Assembly: GCA_964460665.1 (NCBI GenBank) | Contig: CAYWSL010000324.1 | Span: 1 to 5,445 of the forward strand | Direction of reading: 5' to 3' | Length of the DNA: 5,445 bases | Source of the DNA: K23-9 sp964460665 | GTDB lineage: Bacteria > Planctomycetota > Planctomycetia > Pirellulales > Pirellulaceae | Position numbers and translations under genes: made by a program | Shown: positions 1 through 5,445 of the stretch, piece by piece | Position numbering within the stretch: the stretch's first letter is position 1 | Layout of the letters: every line of letters begins with the position of its first letter | Notes under the pieces: model-generated | Database searches by the model: none | What the model was told of the DNA's origin: nothing | Seen by the model: the letters and a program-made list of their open reading frames with translations, nothing else

Positions 1-1
1 A

Positions 2-445
2 TCGATGTGGCGACGATTTGCTTCACTGGGAATCGTGCGCGGAACCGCTGAAGAATCTGCGGCTATCGAACAATGTGAGTCGCTGGAAGTTCGCTGCCAG
101 AACACGCAACAGCAAGTCGGCACGCTTAGTGGTGGCAATCAGCAGAAGATCGCGATCGCCAAGTGGCTGGTTCATGATGCGGACGTTTTTCTGTTCGACG
201 AACCGACTCGCGGCATCGATGTTGCCGCTCGCCGACGCATTTATCGACTGCTGCAGTCGCTTGCTGAACAAGGCAAAGGCATCGTGATGGTTAGCAGTGA
301 TCTTGAAGAACTGCTGGAAGTGTGCGATCGGATCGCCGTGATGTCGGACGGCCGGCTGGTCGAAACTTTCACGCGAGACGATTGGTCTCACGAACGAATC
401 ATGCAGGCCGCCTTTGCAGGCTACCGCGATCGGAGGACGGCATGA
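2..445 (+). CDS. Sugar ABC transporter ATP-binding protein, CUT2 (RbsA-like), 3' part only
   Basis: This is the last ~147 residues of a double-domain ATPase that powers sugar import at the cytoplasmic membrane; the start lies upstream of the window and the Met at base 5 is internal. Counting from that Met, the ABC signature LSGGNQQK is at residues 41-48, Walker B with its catalytic Glu (VFLFDEP) at 61-67, and the D-loop region (TRGID) at 68-72. The switch position reads VSSD (97-100) where many ABC ATPases have His. RbsA-type C-terminal domains are known for this replacement, so it identifies the second nucleotide-binding domain rather than a defect. RbsA relatives are about 500 residues, so roughly 70% is missing at the window edge. 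The stop overlaps the start of the permease gene (ATGA), indicating one operon and probable translational coupling. The sugar cannot be assigned, because the binding protein is not in view. Confidence 0.93.
   Translation, partial: SMWRRFASLGIVRGTAEESAAIEQCESLEVRCQNTQQQVGTLSGGNQQKIAIAKWLVHDADVFLFDEPTRGIDVAARRRIYRLLQSLAEQGKGIVMVSSDLEELLEVCDRIAVMSDGRLVETFTRDDWSHERIMQAAFAGYRDRRTA
432..445 (+). promoter_or_regulatory. Ribosome binding site and ATGA coupling junction for the permease
   Basis: GGAGG at 432-436 sits 5 nt before the ATG at 442. That ATG overlaps the TGA of the ATPase gene (443-445). This pair fixes the permease start at 442 rather than at the in-frame ATG at 322, which would add 40 Arg-rich residues read out of frame from the ATPase gene. 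The two secreted-enzyme genes downstream lack a comparably good site. Confidence 0.8.
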
Positions 446-1398
446 AACGCAACCGGATCGTTCAGCTGTCGATGGAGTACGGAGCGTTGTTGCTGGTGCT
501 GGCGTTGATCGTCGTGGTATTCAGCATGATGAGCGAAAACTTTTTTCAACAGTCGACGATGGTGTCGATCGCGAACCAGATTCCGGACCTGACGTTTATC
601 GCGGTCGGCATGACGCTGGTGTTGATCGTCGCCGGAATTGATCTTTCGGTTGGTTCCGTGTTGGCTCTGTCGTCGGCCGTGCTGGGTGCATTGATGGTCG
701 ACCACGGCTGGTCGCTGTGGGCAGCGATTCCGCTCTGCCTGTTGACTGGAATCCTTTGTGGATTGCTGAACGGAATCGTGTCGATCGGTTTCGGCATTCC
801 ATCATTCATCGTCACGCTGGGAATGCTGGAGATGGCTCGTGGCGCGACGAAAGTCGTCACGAATTCTCAAACGAAGTACATCGGGGCAGCGGTCGAACCG
901 ATCGGCGAACCGCTGCCCGGTATCATGCTTTCGGCCGCGTTTCTGCTGGCGATCGCGGCTGTTGCTGTCGGCCAGTTTCTGTTGGTGCGAACGGTCTTCG
1001 GACGCTACTGCGTTGCGATCGGCACCAATGAAGAAGCGGTCCGCATGTCGGGAATTCGCACGGCTCCCTATTCGATCGCCGTCTTTGCGATCAGCGGTTT
1101 GCTATGCGGCATGGCGGGACTTGCGCAAACGTCGCGACTTTCATCCGCCGACCCAAACGCCGGAATCGGGATCGAGCTTTCCGCGATCGCCGCCTGCGTC
1201 ATCGGCGGAACCAGCCTGATGGGCGGACGAGGCAGCGTGGTCAGTTCGTTCATTGGAGTCCTAATCATTGCCGTGCTGCAAACCGGCCTGGCGCAAGTAG
1301 GAGTCTCTGACGCCAACAAACAAATCATCACCGGAGCTGTCATCGTCGTCGCAGTGTTACTAGACGCAATCCGAACCCGCTGGAGGAGGCCAAAGTAG
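442..1398 (+). CDS. Sugar ABC transporter permease, CUT2 (RbsC-like, BPD_transp_2 family)
   Basis: This 318-residue membrane protein would form the translocation channel for a monosaccharide importer with the upstream ATPase; E. coli RbsC is about the same size. Hydrophobic segments are visible near residues 13-30, 50-66, 68-86, 92-112, 119-130, 161-182, 210-228, 245-258, 267-285 and 293-310. Family landmarks include GIDLSVGS (65-72), the proline-led PSFIVTLGM (120-128), the cytoplasmic loop NEEAVRMSGI (196-205), which lies where the ATPase-contacting loop of this family is found, and IGGTSLMGGRGS (254-265). The C-terminus is short and basic (RTRWRRPK), as expected for a cytoplasmic tail. The start at 442 is supported by GGAGG 5 nt upstream and the 4-bp overlap with the ATPase gene. 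Ribose, xylose, rhamnose and other sugars are all possible substrates. Confidence 0.95.
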   Translation: MKRNRIVQLSMEYGALLLVLALIVVVFSMMSENFFQQSTMVSIANQIPDLTFIAVGMTLVLIVAGIDLSVGSVLALSSAVLGALMVDHGWSLWAAIPLCLLTGILCGLLNGIVSIGFGIPSFIVTLGMLEMARGATKVVTNSQTKYIGAAVEPIGEPLPGIMLSAAFLLAIAAVAVGQFLLVRTVFGRYCVAIGTNEEAVRMSGIRTAPYSIAVFAISGLLCGMAGLAQTSRLSSADPNAGIGIELSAIAACVIGGTSLMGGRGSVVSSFIGVLIIAVLQTGLAQVGVSDANKQIITGAVIVVAVLLDAIRTRWRRPK

Positions 1399-1459
1399 CA
1401 CAGTTTTCTCATTCGTTATCGATCACCTTCACCTCCCAGAGTCGAGCCACCACAAAGCC

Positions 1460-2833
1460 ATGAGATACATCGCCTTTCTACTTTTACTTGCAACCGCGAT
1501 CGCGCACGCGGACGAACTCCCTCGCGTCAAAATCGCGGACGGAACACTTGTCGCTCCCGACGGACGACCACTTCGCGGCGTGCCATTCTTCATGGACATC
1601 TACGGCGTGCCCGACATGCACAAGAATGAGGACAAGTACCACGAGTACTTCAATTCGATCTTCAAACAACATGATCTGAACTGCGTGCGACTTGGTCTGT
1701 GGATGGGCGACTGGAAGTACGATATCGCGGGCGACGAAAAGCTCCGCGAAGAGTATCTGTACGCGTTCGACAAAACCGTCGACTGGTGTGAAGAGAACGA
1801 CATTTATGCCGTCGTCAATCTTCATATCCGATACAAAACGACTGTCGACCTCGAAAAGGCGAAAGCGTTCTGGTCCATCATCGCGCCGCGGTACAAGGAT
1901 CGCACGCATGTGATCTACGAGCTGTTGAATGAACCCGAACCAAAGTCATCTATCGCGGCCAACGCGGACTTGTATCAGCACGTCAAATCGCTAGCGCCGG
2001 ATACGCATCAAATTCTGTTTTCGCACGTTGCTGCGACTCAGTTGAAGCCGGCCGAACTCGCCGATGCAACCAAAGGCGTTGACTTCACCAACGCGTCAAT
2101 CGGTTTTCACTGCTACGAAAGTGTGCTGCTAAACACCGTGCAGTGGGACCACGCGCAGAAGATTCGCAAAGCTGGTTTTCCAGTCATCTGCACCGAGTTC
2201 ATCAGCTTGACCAACAACAACGACATGCCGATCGACTACGACCACCTGATGCATTGCATGATGCGAGCGGAAGAACGAAAGATGGCGTGGATCAGTTGGG
2301 GACCGTTCGCTCAGTATCGAAATCCGAACAAGAAGGATTGGACGCACAACGCACTTCGTTTCTCAGGCGACTTTACGGCTGCCAAGCGTCGCTACGGAGT
2401 TGATTTCAAGAACGTCCCTCAGTGGCCAAGCGATGGTGTGGTTCGATTTCAAAACGTTCACACCGGCAACTACCTTGCGCGCGAAGACGAGAACGCGTGG
2501 AACGCAGTAAAGCTTGTACCAAAAGGTGACTCGGCATCAACCGCGTGGAAGCTGGAACGTTTCGACGGAAACAACTACCGCATTCGTAGCAGCGACACGG
2601 AAACGATATTTCTTCACGGGAAATTCGACGACGATAGAACGTGGCTGCCCACCATTACCGGCGAGGCTCACGCCGATTGGAATTCACAGAAGTTTCAATT
2701 GTTACGAACGGGAGACGACACGTACCAAATCCGCTGCCGTTGGGGCGAATTGTATTTGACCGCCGCGAAAGAAGGCGTTCGCACAGCACCGCTCACAAAC
2801 GAGCTGAATCAACACTGGAAGCTAATCAAGTAG
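1460..2833 (+). CDS. Secreted GH5-like glycoside hydrolase with C-terminal beta-trefoil-like domain
   Basis: This 457-residue protein is predicted to hydrolyse beta-linked polysaccharide or oligosaccharide outside the cytoplasm. Residues 1-17 form a signal peptide (hydrophobic core FLLLLATAI, cleavage likely after AHA). Residues ~20-320 match the GH5 clan GH-A barrel: N74-x-x-R77 on strand 2, H122, the acid/base pair N157-E158 (LLNEPE), H217-x-Y219, the likely nucleophile E246 (VICTEF) and the stacking Trp W280 (AWISW). All usual active-site positions are filled, and the 88-residue gap between the two Glu is plausible for the family. Residues ~327-457 hold three similar lobes (VVRFQNVHTGNYLA, IRSSDTETIFLHG, IRCRWGELYLTA, each followed by a W/F-x-L segment), a beta-trefoil pattern like RICIN-type carbohydrate-binding domains. 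The gene follows the permease by 61 bp and precedes a sulfatase. No clear Shine-Dalgarno is visible. Activity could be endo-glucanase, mannanase or another; the GH5 assignment is firmer than the substrate. Confidence 0.87.
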   Translation: MRYIAFLLLLATAIAHADELPRVKIADGTLVAPDGRPLRGVPFFMDIYGVPDMHKNEDKYHEYFNSIFKQHDLNCVRLGLWMGDWKYDIAGDEKLREEYLYAFDKTVDWCEENDIYAVVNLHIRYKTTVDLEKAKAFWSIIAPRYKDRTHVIYELLNEPEPKSSIAANADLYQHVKSLAPDTHQILFSHVAATQLKPAELADATKGVDFTNASIGFHCYESVLLNTVQWDHAQKIRKAGFPVICTEFISLTNNNDMPIDYDHLMHCMMRAEERKMAWISWGPFAQYRNPNKKDWTHNALRFSGDFTAAKRRYGVDFKNVPQWPSDGVVRFQNVHTGNYLAREDENAWNAVKLVPKGDSASTAWKLERFDGNNYRIRSSDTETIFLHGKFDDDRTWLPTITGEAHADWNSQKFQLLRTGDDTYQIRCRWGELYLTAAKEGVRTAPLTNELNQHWKLIK

Positions 2834-2853
2834 ACGAAGCTAATCAAGTAGAC
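2818..2853 (+). repeat. Perfect 18-bp tandem duplication spanning the stop codon of the glycosidase
   Basis: GAAGCTAATCAAGTAGAC occurs twice back to back, at 2818-2835 and 2836-2853, with no mismatch. The unit contains the last four sense codons (AAG CTA ATC AAG) and the TAG stop. Because 18 is a multiple of three, the second copy carries the same codons and a second in-frame TAG at 2849-2851. The protein is unchanged, and read-through would add only TKLIK. It looks like a recent slippage duplication. Confidence 0.96.
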
Positions 2854-2948
2854 AACGCGGACCACGATCAAAGATGCCCGGCAGTTTGGACCGCGGGTAC
2901 GATTCGATTTCTACTCCAATCAAAACAATCCTACAAAGTGACAAGAGC

Positions 2949-4766
2949 ATGATCCGATTCATCGCAGCGTTCATCCTCCTCGCGTACGGCAGTGCCGCAC
3001 TCGCTGAACATCCGAACGTCATTGTTGTCATGACGGACGACCAGGGCTACGGCGACTTCGCGTGCCATGGGAACCCGATCGTCAAGACTCCAAACATTGA
3101 TCGCTTCGCGTCTCAGAGTATTCGGATGACGGACTTCCATGCCGCGCCGATGTGTACGCCGACGCGGGCTCAGTTGATGACGGGACTGGATGCGTTTCGC
3201 ACGGGAGCCATCAACGTCAGTAGCGGTCGAACGCTGTTGAAACCGTCGCTCAAGACGATGGCGAATGTGTTTGCCGACGCCGGTTATCGCACGGGGATTT
3301 TTGGCAAATGGCACCTCGGCGACAACTATCCCTTTCGGCCGCAAGACCGTGGGTTCGGAGAAACGTTGTGGTTTCCTTCATCGCATATCAACAGCGTCCC
3401 GGACTTTTGGGACAATGACTATTTCGATGATGTCTACATTCACAACGGCGTTCGCAAAAAGTACTCGGGGTACTGCACCGACGTGTTCTTTTCTGAAGCG
3501 ATGGATTGGATCGAAAAGGAATCTGACCAGCCATTTTTCGTTTACCTGCCGTTGAACGCGGCACACTACCCGTGGTTCGTTCCCAAGAAGTATCGCGAGC
3601 CGATACGTCAGGCGATCAAAGACAATCCGGACGTTGTGAAAGCCGTCAGCGGTCGAGAACGCAACCTCGAAAATCTGATCAGCTTTCTCGCGATGGGTGC
3701 GAACATCGATGAAAACGTCGGACGGCTGGACGCATTTCTCGCAGCCAAAAAACTGATGGAGAACACGATCGTCGTCTTTTTGACCGACAACGGCAGTGAC
3801 TTCGGCGATCAGTATTACAACGCGGGCATGCGTGGGCGAAAGACGCAACTGTGGGAAGGCGGGCATCGCGTTCCGTGTTTCCTTCGTTTCCCGAGCGGCA
3901 ACTTGGGTGAGCCCCGCGATGTTTCGACGTTGGCTCATGCACAGGACCTTCTGCCAACCCTGACCTCGCTCGCCGGCGTTAACGAACACCTTCCTGAAAA
4001 ACTTGACGGCTCCGATTGGGGCCCGATGCTTCGCGGCGAAGACAACAAGCTGGCCGAGCGAAAGTTGGTCATCAACTACAGTCGCATGCCGATGTTCAAG
4101 GTGACTTACACCGACGAAAATCCTGCCATTCCAAAGAAGAACGGCGCAGCGGTAATGTGGAAGTCATGGCGGCTGATTGAAAACAAATGGCTTTACAACG
4201 TCAAGGATGATCCGCATCAGGACAAGGATGTTGCTGCCCAAAACCCGACTATCGTCAAAGCGATGAGCGAACACTTGGACGATTGGTGGTCCACCGTCCA
4301 GGACGATGTGATGACTCCACAGCGAGTTGTCATCGGCAGCGACAAGGAGAACCCACAACTTCTGACGGCTTGCGAATGGCTGGATGTGTTCATCGACCAA
4401 CAGCTTCAGATTCGACTGGCGAAACGCAAGAACGGAATCTGGTATTTGCACGCTGACCAGGCCGGCAAGTACACGTTTGAACTGCGACGTTATCCGCGAG
4501 AATCTCACCTGGAGCTTCAAGCCGAGTTCCCGCAGACTCTAGTGACAGACGGAACTTACCTGGCAGGTCGAAAACTCCCAATCGCATCTGCGAAACTCGA
4601 AGTCGCGGGAACGTCACGCACTTTGAATCCGGACGCGAGTCTTCAGTCCTTCACAACGACCGTCGATCTACCAGCGGGACCGCTGGAACTGAAAGCCACC
4701 TTCTTCGATAACGATGCGAAGGAACTTTGCGGAGCGTATTACGTGTACGTCAAACGAGCGCCATAG
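2949..4766 (+). CDS. Secreted type I sulfatase (arylsulfatase family, formylglycine-dependent)
   Basis: This 605-residue enzyme would hydrolyse sulfate esters, probably on a polysaccharide, in the periplasm or outside the cell. The ATG at 2949 is chosen because it opens a proper signal peptide (MIRFIAAFILLAYGSAALA, cleavage likely after ALA at 19); the in-frame ATG at 2874 adds 25 polar residues before it. The catalytic motif CTPTR is at 69-73, with Cys69 (codon 3153-3155) the residue converted to formylglycine. Metal ligands are D30 and D31 (MTDDQGYGD) with D280 and N281 (LTDNGSD). Other active-site residues are R73, K120 and H122 (GKWHLG), H206 (NAAHYPW), K298 and H306. Residues ~460-605 form a beta-rich C-terminal module (GIWYLHADQAGKYTFELRR at 495-513, ending AYYVYVKR), seen in many planctomycete and Bacteroidetes sulfatases. 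No formylglycine-generating enzyme is in the window, so maturation must be encoded elsewhere. The sulfated substrate is unknown. Confidence 0.95.
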   Translation: MIRFIAAFILLAYGSAALAEHPNVIVVMTDDQGYGDFACHGNPIVKTPNIDRFASQSIRMTDFHAAPMCTPTRAQLMTGLDAFRTGAINVSSGRTLLKPSLKTMANVFADAGYRTGIFGKWHLGDNYPFRPQDRGFGETLWFPSSHINSVPDFWDNDYFDDVYIHNGVRKKYSGYCTDVFFSEAMDWIEKESDQPFFVYLPLNAAHYPWFVPKKYREPIRQAIKDNPDVVKAVSGRERNLENLISFLAMGANIDENVGRLDAFLAAKKLMENTIVVFLTDNGSDFGDQYYNAGMRGRKTQLWEGGHRVPCFLRFPSGNLGEPRDVSTLAHAQDLLPTLTSLAGVNEHLPEKLDGSDWGPMLRGEDNKLAERKLVINYSRMPMFKVTYTDENPAIPKKNGAAVMWKSWRLIENKWLYNVKDDPHQDKDVAAQNPTIVKAMSEHLDDWWSTVQDDVMTPQRVVIGSDKENPQLLTACEWLDVFIDQQLQIRLAKRKNGIWYLHADQAGKYTFELRRYPRESHLELQAEFPQTLVTDGTYLAGRKLPIASAKLEVAGTSRTLNPDASLQSFTTTVDLPAGPLELKATFFDNDAKELCGAYYVYVKRAP

Positions 4767-4792
4767 TCACTCGACTCTCCGAGTCGCGTGAC
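4766..4792 (+). terminator. Inverted repeat right after the sulfatase stop, possible terminator
   Basis: CGACTC (4772-4777) pairs with GAGTCG (4781-4786) around a TCC loop. After one T/C mismatch, GTCAC (4766-4770) pairs with GTGAC (4788-4792), giving an 11-bp stem broken once. The G at 4766 is the last base of the sulfatase TAG. No T-run follows, so it is not a textbook intrinsic terminator; it could instead end transcription with a factor or protect the mRNA 3' end. Confidence 0.55.
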
Positions 4793-4926
4793 ATCAAGAC
4801 CAGGAAGAAATGGATGTGGTTGGGACTTTTATACCAAAGTTCCAACAAGGTAAGACCTGGGCTCACCCTGTCATTGCTGATGGCAAGCTTTACTTGCGTG
4901 AACAACGCAAAATGATGTGCTACTAG
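4792..4926 (+). pseudogene. Decayed 3' tail of a PQQ-like beta-propeller (BamB-like) protein gene
   Basis: Read in the frame of the ATG at 4810, this gives 38 residues that include FIPKFQQGKTWAHPVIADGK and LYLREQRKMMCY before TAG at 4924-4926. W-A-H-P-V-(I/V)-A-x-G-(K/R)-L-Y-(L/I)-R-(E/D)-Q and a closing C-Y-D are, from knowledge of the family, the typical last blade of planctomycete PQQ-like repeat proteins, which are normally several hundred residues long. Here the frame is closed upstream by TGA at 4789-4791, so everything but the last blade is missing. The codons after the stop are CTT CGA TAG (Leu, Arg, stop), so a Tyr-Asp-Leu-Arg ending may have been broken by the TAG at 4924. A small functional protein is unlikely: there is no signal peptide, no clear ribosome site and only one blade. 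The recognition is by motif memory, not alignment. Confidence 0.62.
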
Positions 4927-5064
4927 CTTCGATAGCTTCTTCAGACGCCAGTCACGAGGAGACTTCCTGGTTGTTGGCATTAGCGGACTGAAACGCGATT
5001 ATTCTTCGACGACGCTTTCAAGAACAACGCACGCTTACTTTTGAATCATCAATCCGCAACCCAA

Positions 5065-5117
5065 GCATCAGCGATGCAGGTACTGGTGCCCCCAGAGCAC
5101 TACCGCTTCGCTGATGC
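5065..5117. repeat. 53-nt imperfect inverted repeat (long hairpin)
   Basis: The outer arms GCATCAGCGATGC (5065-5077) and GCTTCGCTGATGC (5105-5117) pair at 12 of 13 positions. After a one-base bulge at 5078, GGTA (5079-5082) pairs with TACC (5101-5104). After a three-base bulge (5083-5085), GTGC (5086-5089) pairs with GCAC (5097-5100) around a 7-nt loop. The stem is too long and too interrupted to be a simple terminator and has no T-run. A structured intergenic repeat or the end of a mobile unit fits better. The inner part holds the 11-mer TACTGGTGCCC (5081-5091), which recurs at 5432-5442. Confidence 0.8.
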
Positions 5118-5409
5118 GATGGGATATGAATTTTTCCTCAACATCAATTATAGAGGTCCAAATAGATCCCACCGGGCGATTGGTTGCAGCGTCTAGGCAT
5201 TGCGTGACTTCTTCGCCATTTTCGCCACCCAGATAACTTAGATGACGAAAGCCAGATGCGAATCGGCGGGGATATGGATCGGAAAAACGCCAGCAAGTGG
5301 TTGTGCGGCATTCCGCTTTGACCAGTCGCTCGCGCTTCGCGTTATGAAAATGATCTCGTGAATCGGCCGAGAGCCTTGACGATTTTCGCGACAGATGGAT
5401 TCTCGTCTT
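5068..5409 (-). pseudogene. Unrecognised minus-strand open frame without a start codon, possible gene fragment
   Basis: On the minus strand, 113 sense codons run from just after a TGA (5410-5412) to a TGA stop at 5068-5070. The translation contains protein-like stretches such as VKAECRTTTCWRFSDPYPRR (30-49), FASGFRHLSYLGGENGEEVT (50-69) and QCLDAATNRPVGSIWTSI (70-87), ending in EAVVLWGHQYLHR. There is no ATG, GTG or TTG, so no normal start. I do not recognise a domain. The C-terminal 17 codons lie in the 53-nt inverted repeat, which suggests a repeated element or a decayed gene rather than an active one. Small plus-strand frames overlap it, so the coding strand, if any, is uncertain. Confidence 0.25.
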
Positions 5410-5416
5410 TCACTAT

Positions 5417-5445
5417 GCCCTACGGGTGCCCTACTGGTGCCCTAC
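5417..5445 (+). repeat. Tandem 11-bp repeats at the window end
   Basis: GCCCTAC occurs at 5417-5423, 5428-5434 and 5439-5445, exactly 11 bp apart, with spacers GGGT and TGGT. The full units are therefore GCCCTACGGGT and GCCCTACTGGT plus a partial third cut by the window edge. Read in another phase the unit is TAC(G/T)GGTGCCC, and the second copy (5432-5442) is identical to 5081-5091 inside the upstream inverted repeat. The array may continue beyond the window. Confidence 0.85.

Larger units (their letters stand above)
4927..5445. other. Gene-free 3' segment with repeats
   Basis: No convincing start-to-stop gene, tRNA or rRNA is visible here. Bases 4927-5064 show nothing beyond a short duplicated TAGCTTC (4924-4930 and 4933-4939). 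From 5065 on there is a 53-nt inverted repeat, a minus-strand open frame and an 11-bp-period array, described separately. Two small plus-strand open frames occur, at 5074-5196 (40 residues, from an ATG inside the inverted repeat) and 5242-5361 (39 residues). Neither has a ribosome site or a recognisable domain, and both overlap the minus-strand frame. Confidence 0.6.

Noticed and set aside
97..330. Loss of the switch His in the ABC ATPase as a possible defect
   Set aside because: RbsA-type C-terminal nucleotide-binding domains normally have Ser-Ser-Glu/Asp at this place, so it is a family trait.
322..441. Longer start for the permease at the ATG at 322
   Set aside because: The extra 40 residues are Arg-rich and come from the ATPase coding region in another frame; GGAGG and the ATGA overlap point to 442.
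1399..1459. Promoter or terminator between permease and glycosidase
   Set aside because: No convincing -35/-10 pair, stem-loop or T-run is visible in the 61 bp.
152..1503. Octamer GCGATCGC at 152-159 and 1496-1503, like cyanobacterial HIP1
   Set aside because: Only these two copies were noted, both inside coding sequence rich in GATCG; no evidence of over-representation.
2874..2948. Longer start for the sulfatase at the ATG at 2874
   Set aside because: It would put 25 polar residues before a good signal peptide that begins at Met 2949.
3378..3989. 203-codon open frame on the minus strand
   Set aside because: It lies wholly antisense to the conserved sulfatase core, shows no recognisable motif and is explained by codon bias of the real gene.
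4750..4980. Minus-strand frame of 76 codons starting MPTTRKSPRDWRLKK
   Set aside because: The basic start is curious, but most of the frame is antisense to the propeller remnant and the sulfatase end, and no domain is recognisable. It could be revisited if homologues are found.

Overview
The window suggests a heterotrophic, glycan-degrading bacterium, most likely a planctomycete of the Rhodopirellula/Pirellulales kind. The reasons are an exported sulfatase of the arylsulfatase type with a C-terminal module common in that phylum, a secreted GH5-like glycosidase beside it, weak or absent Shine-Dalgarno sites before the secreted enzymes, moderate GC content, and the 3' tail of a PQQ-like beta-propeller gene of a type abundant in planctomycetes. 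The taxonomic call is inference; no rRNA or other marker gene is present.

Layout, all real genes on the + strand. Bases 2-445 are the 3' end of a ribose/xylose-type (CUT2) sugar ABC ATPase. It overlaps by an ATGA junction the matching membrane permease (442-1398). After 61 bp comes a secreted GH5-like (beta/alpha)8 glycosidase with a C-terminal beta-trefoil-like domain (1460-2833). Its stop codon lies inside a perfect 18-bp tandem duplication (2818-2853). About 115 bp further on is a secreted type I sulfatase (2949-4766), followed directly by an inverted repeat (4766-4792).

The last 679 bp (4767-5445) hold no intact gene. Just after the sulfatase is a remnant (about 4792-4926) that reads as the C-terminal tail of a PQQ-like beta-propeller protein. 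Then come about 140 featureless bases. From 5065 to the window end there is a repeat-rich segment: a 53-nt imperfect inverted repeat, a 113-codon minus-strand open frame without a usual start codon, and an 11-bp-period tandem array running off the edge. The inverted repeat and the array share an exact 11-mer, TACTGGTGCCC, in the same orientation and 351 bp apart. This segment looks like a repetitive or mobile intergenic unit.

How the genes may work together: the exported sulfatase would remove sulfate esters, the GH5-like enzyme would cut the glycan backbone and may hold it through its trefoil domain, and the ABC importer would take up released mono- or small saccharides. This is a small locus for a sulfated polysaccharide. 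The substrate is not readable from the sequence. No wholly novel system is evident; the most unusual material is the 3' repeat region, the gene remnant and the stop-codon duplication.
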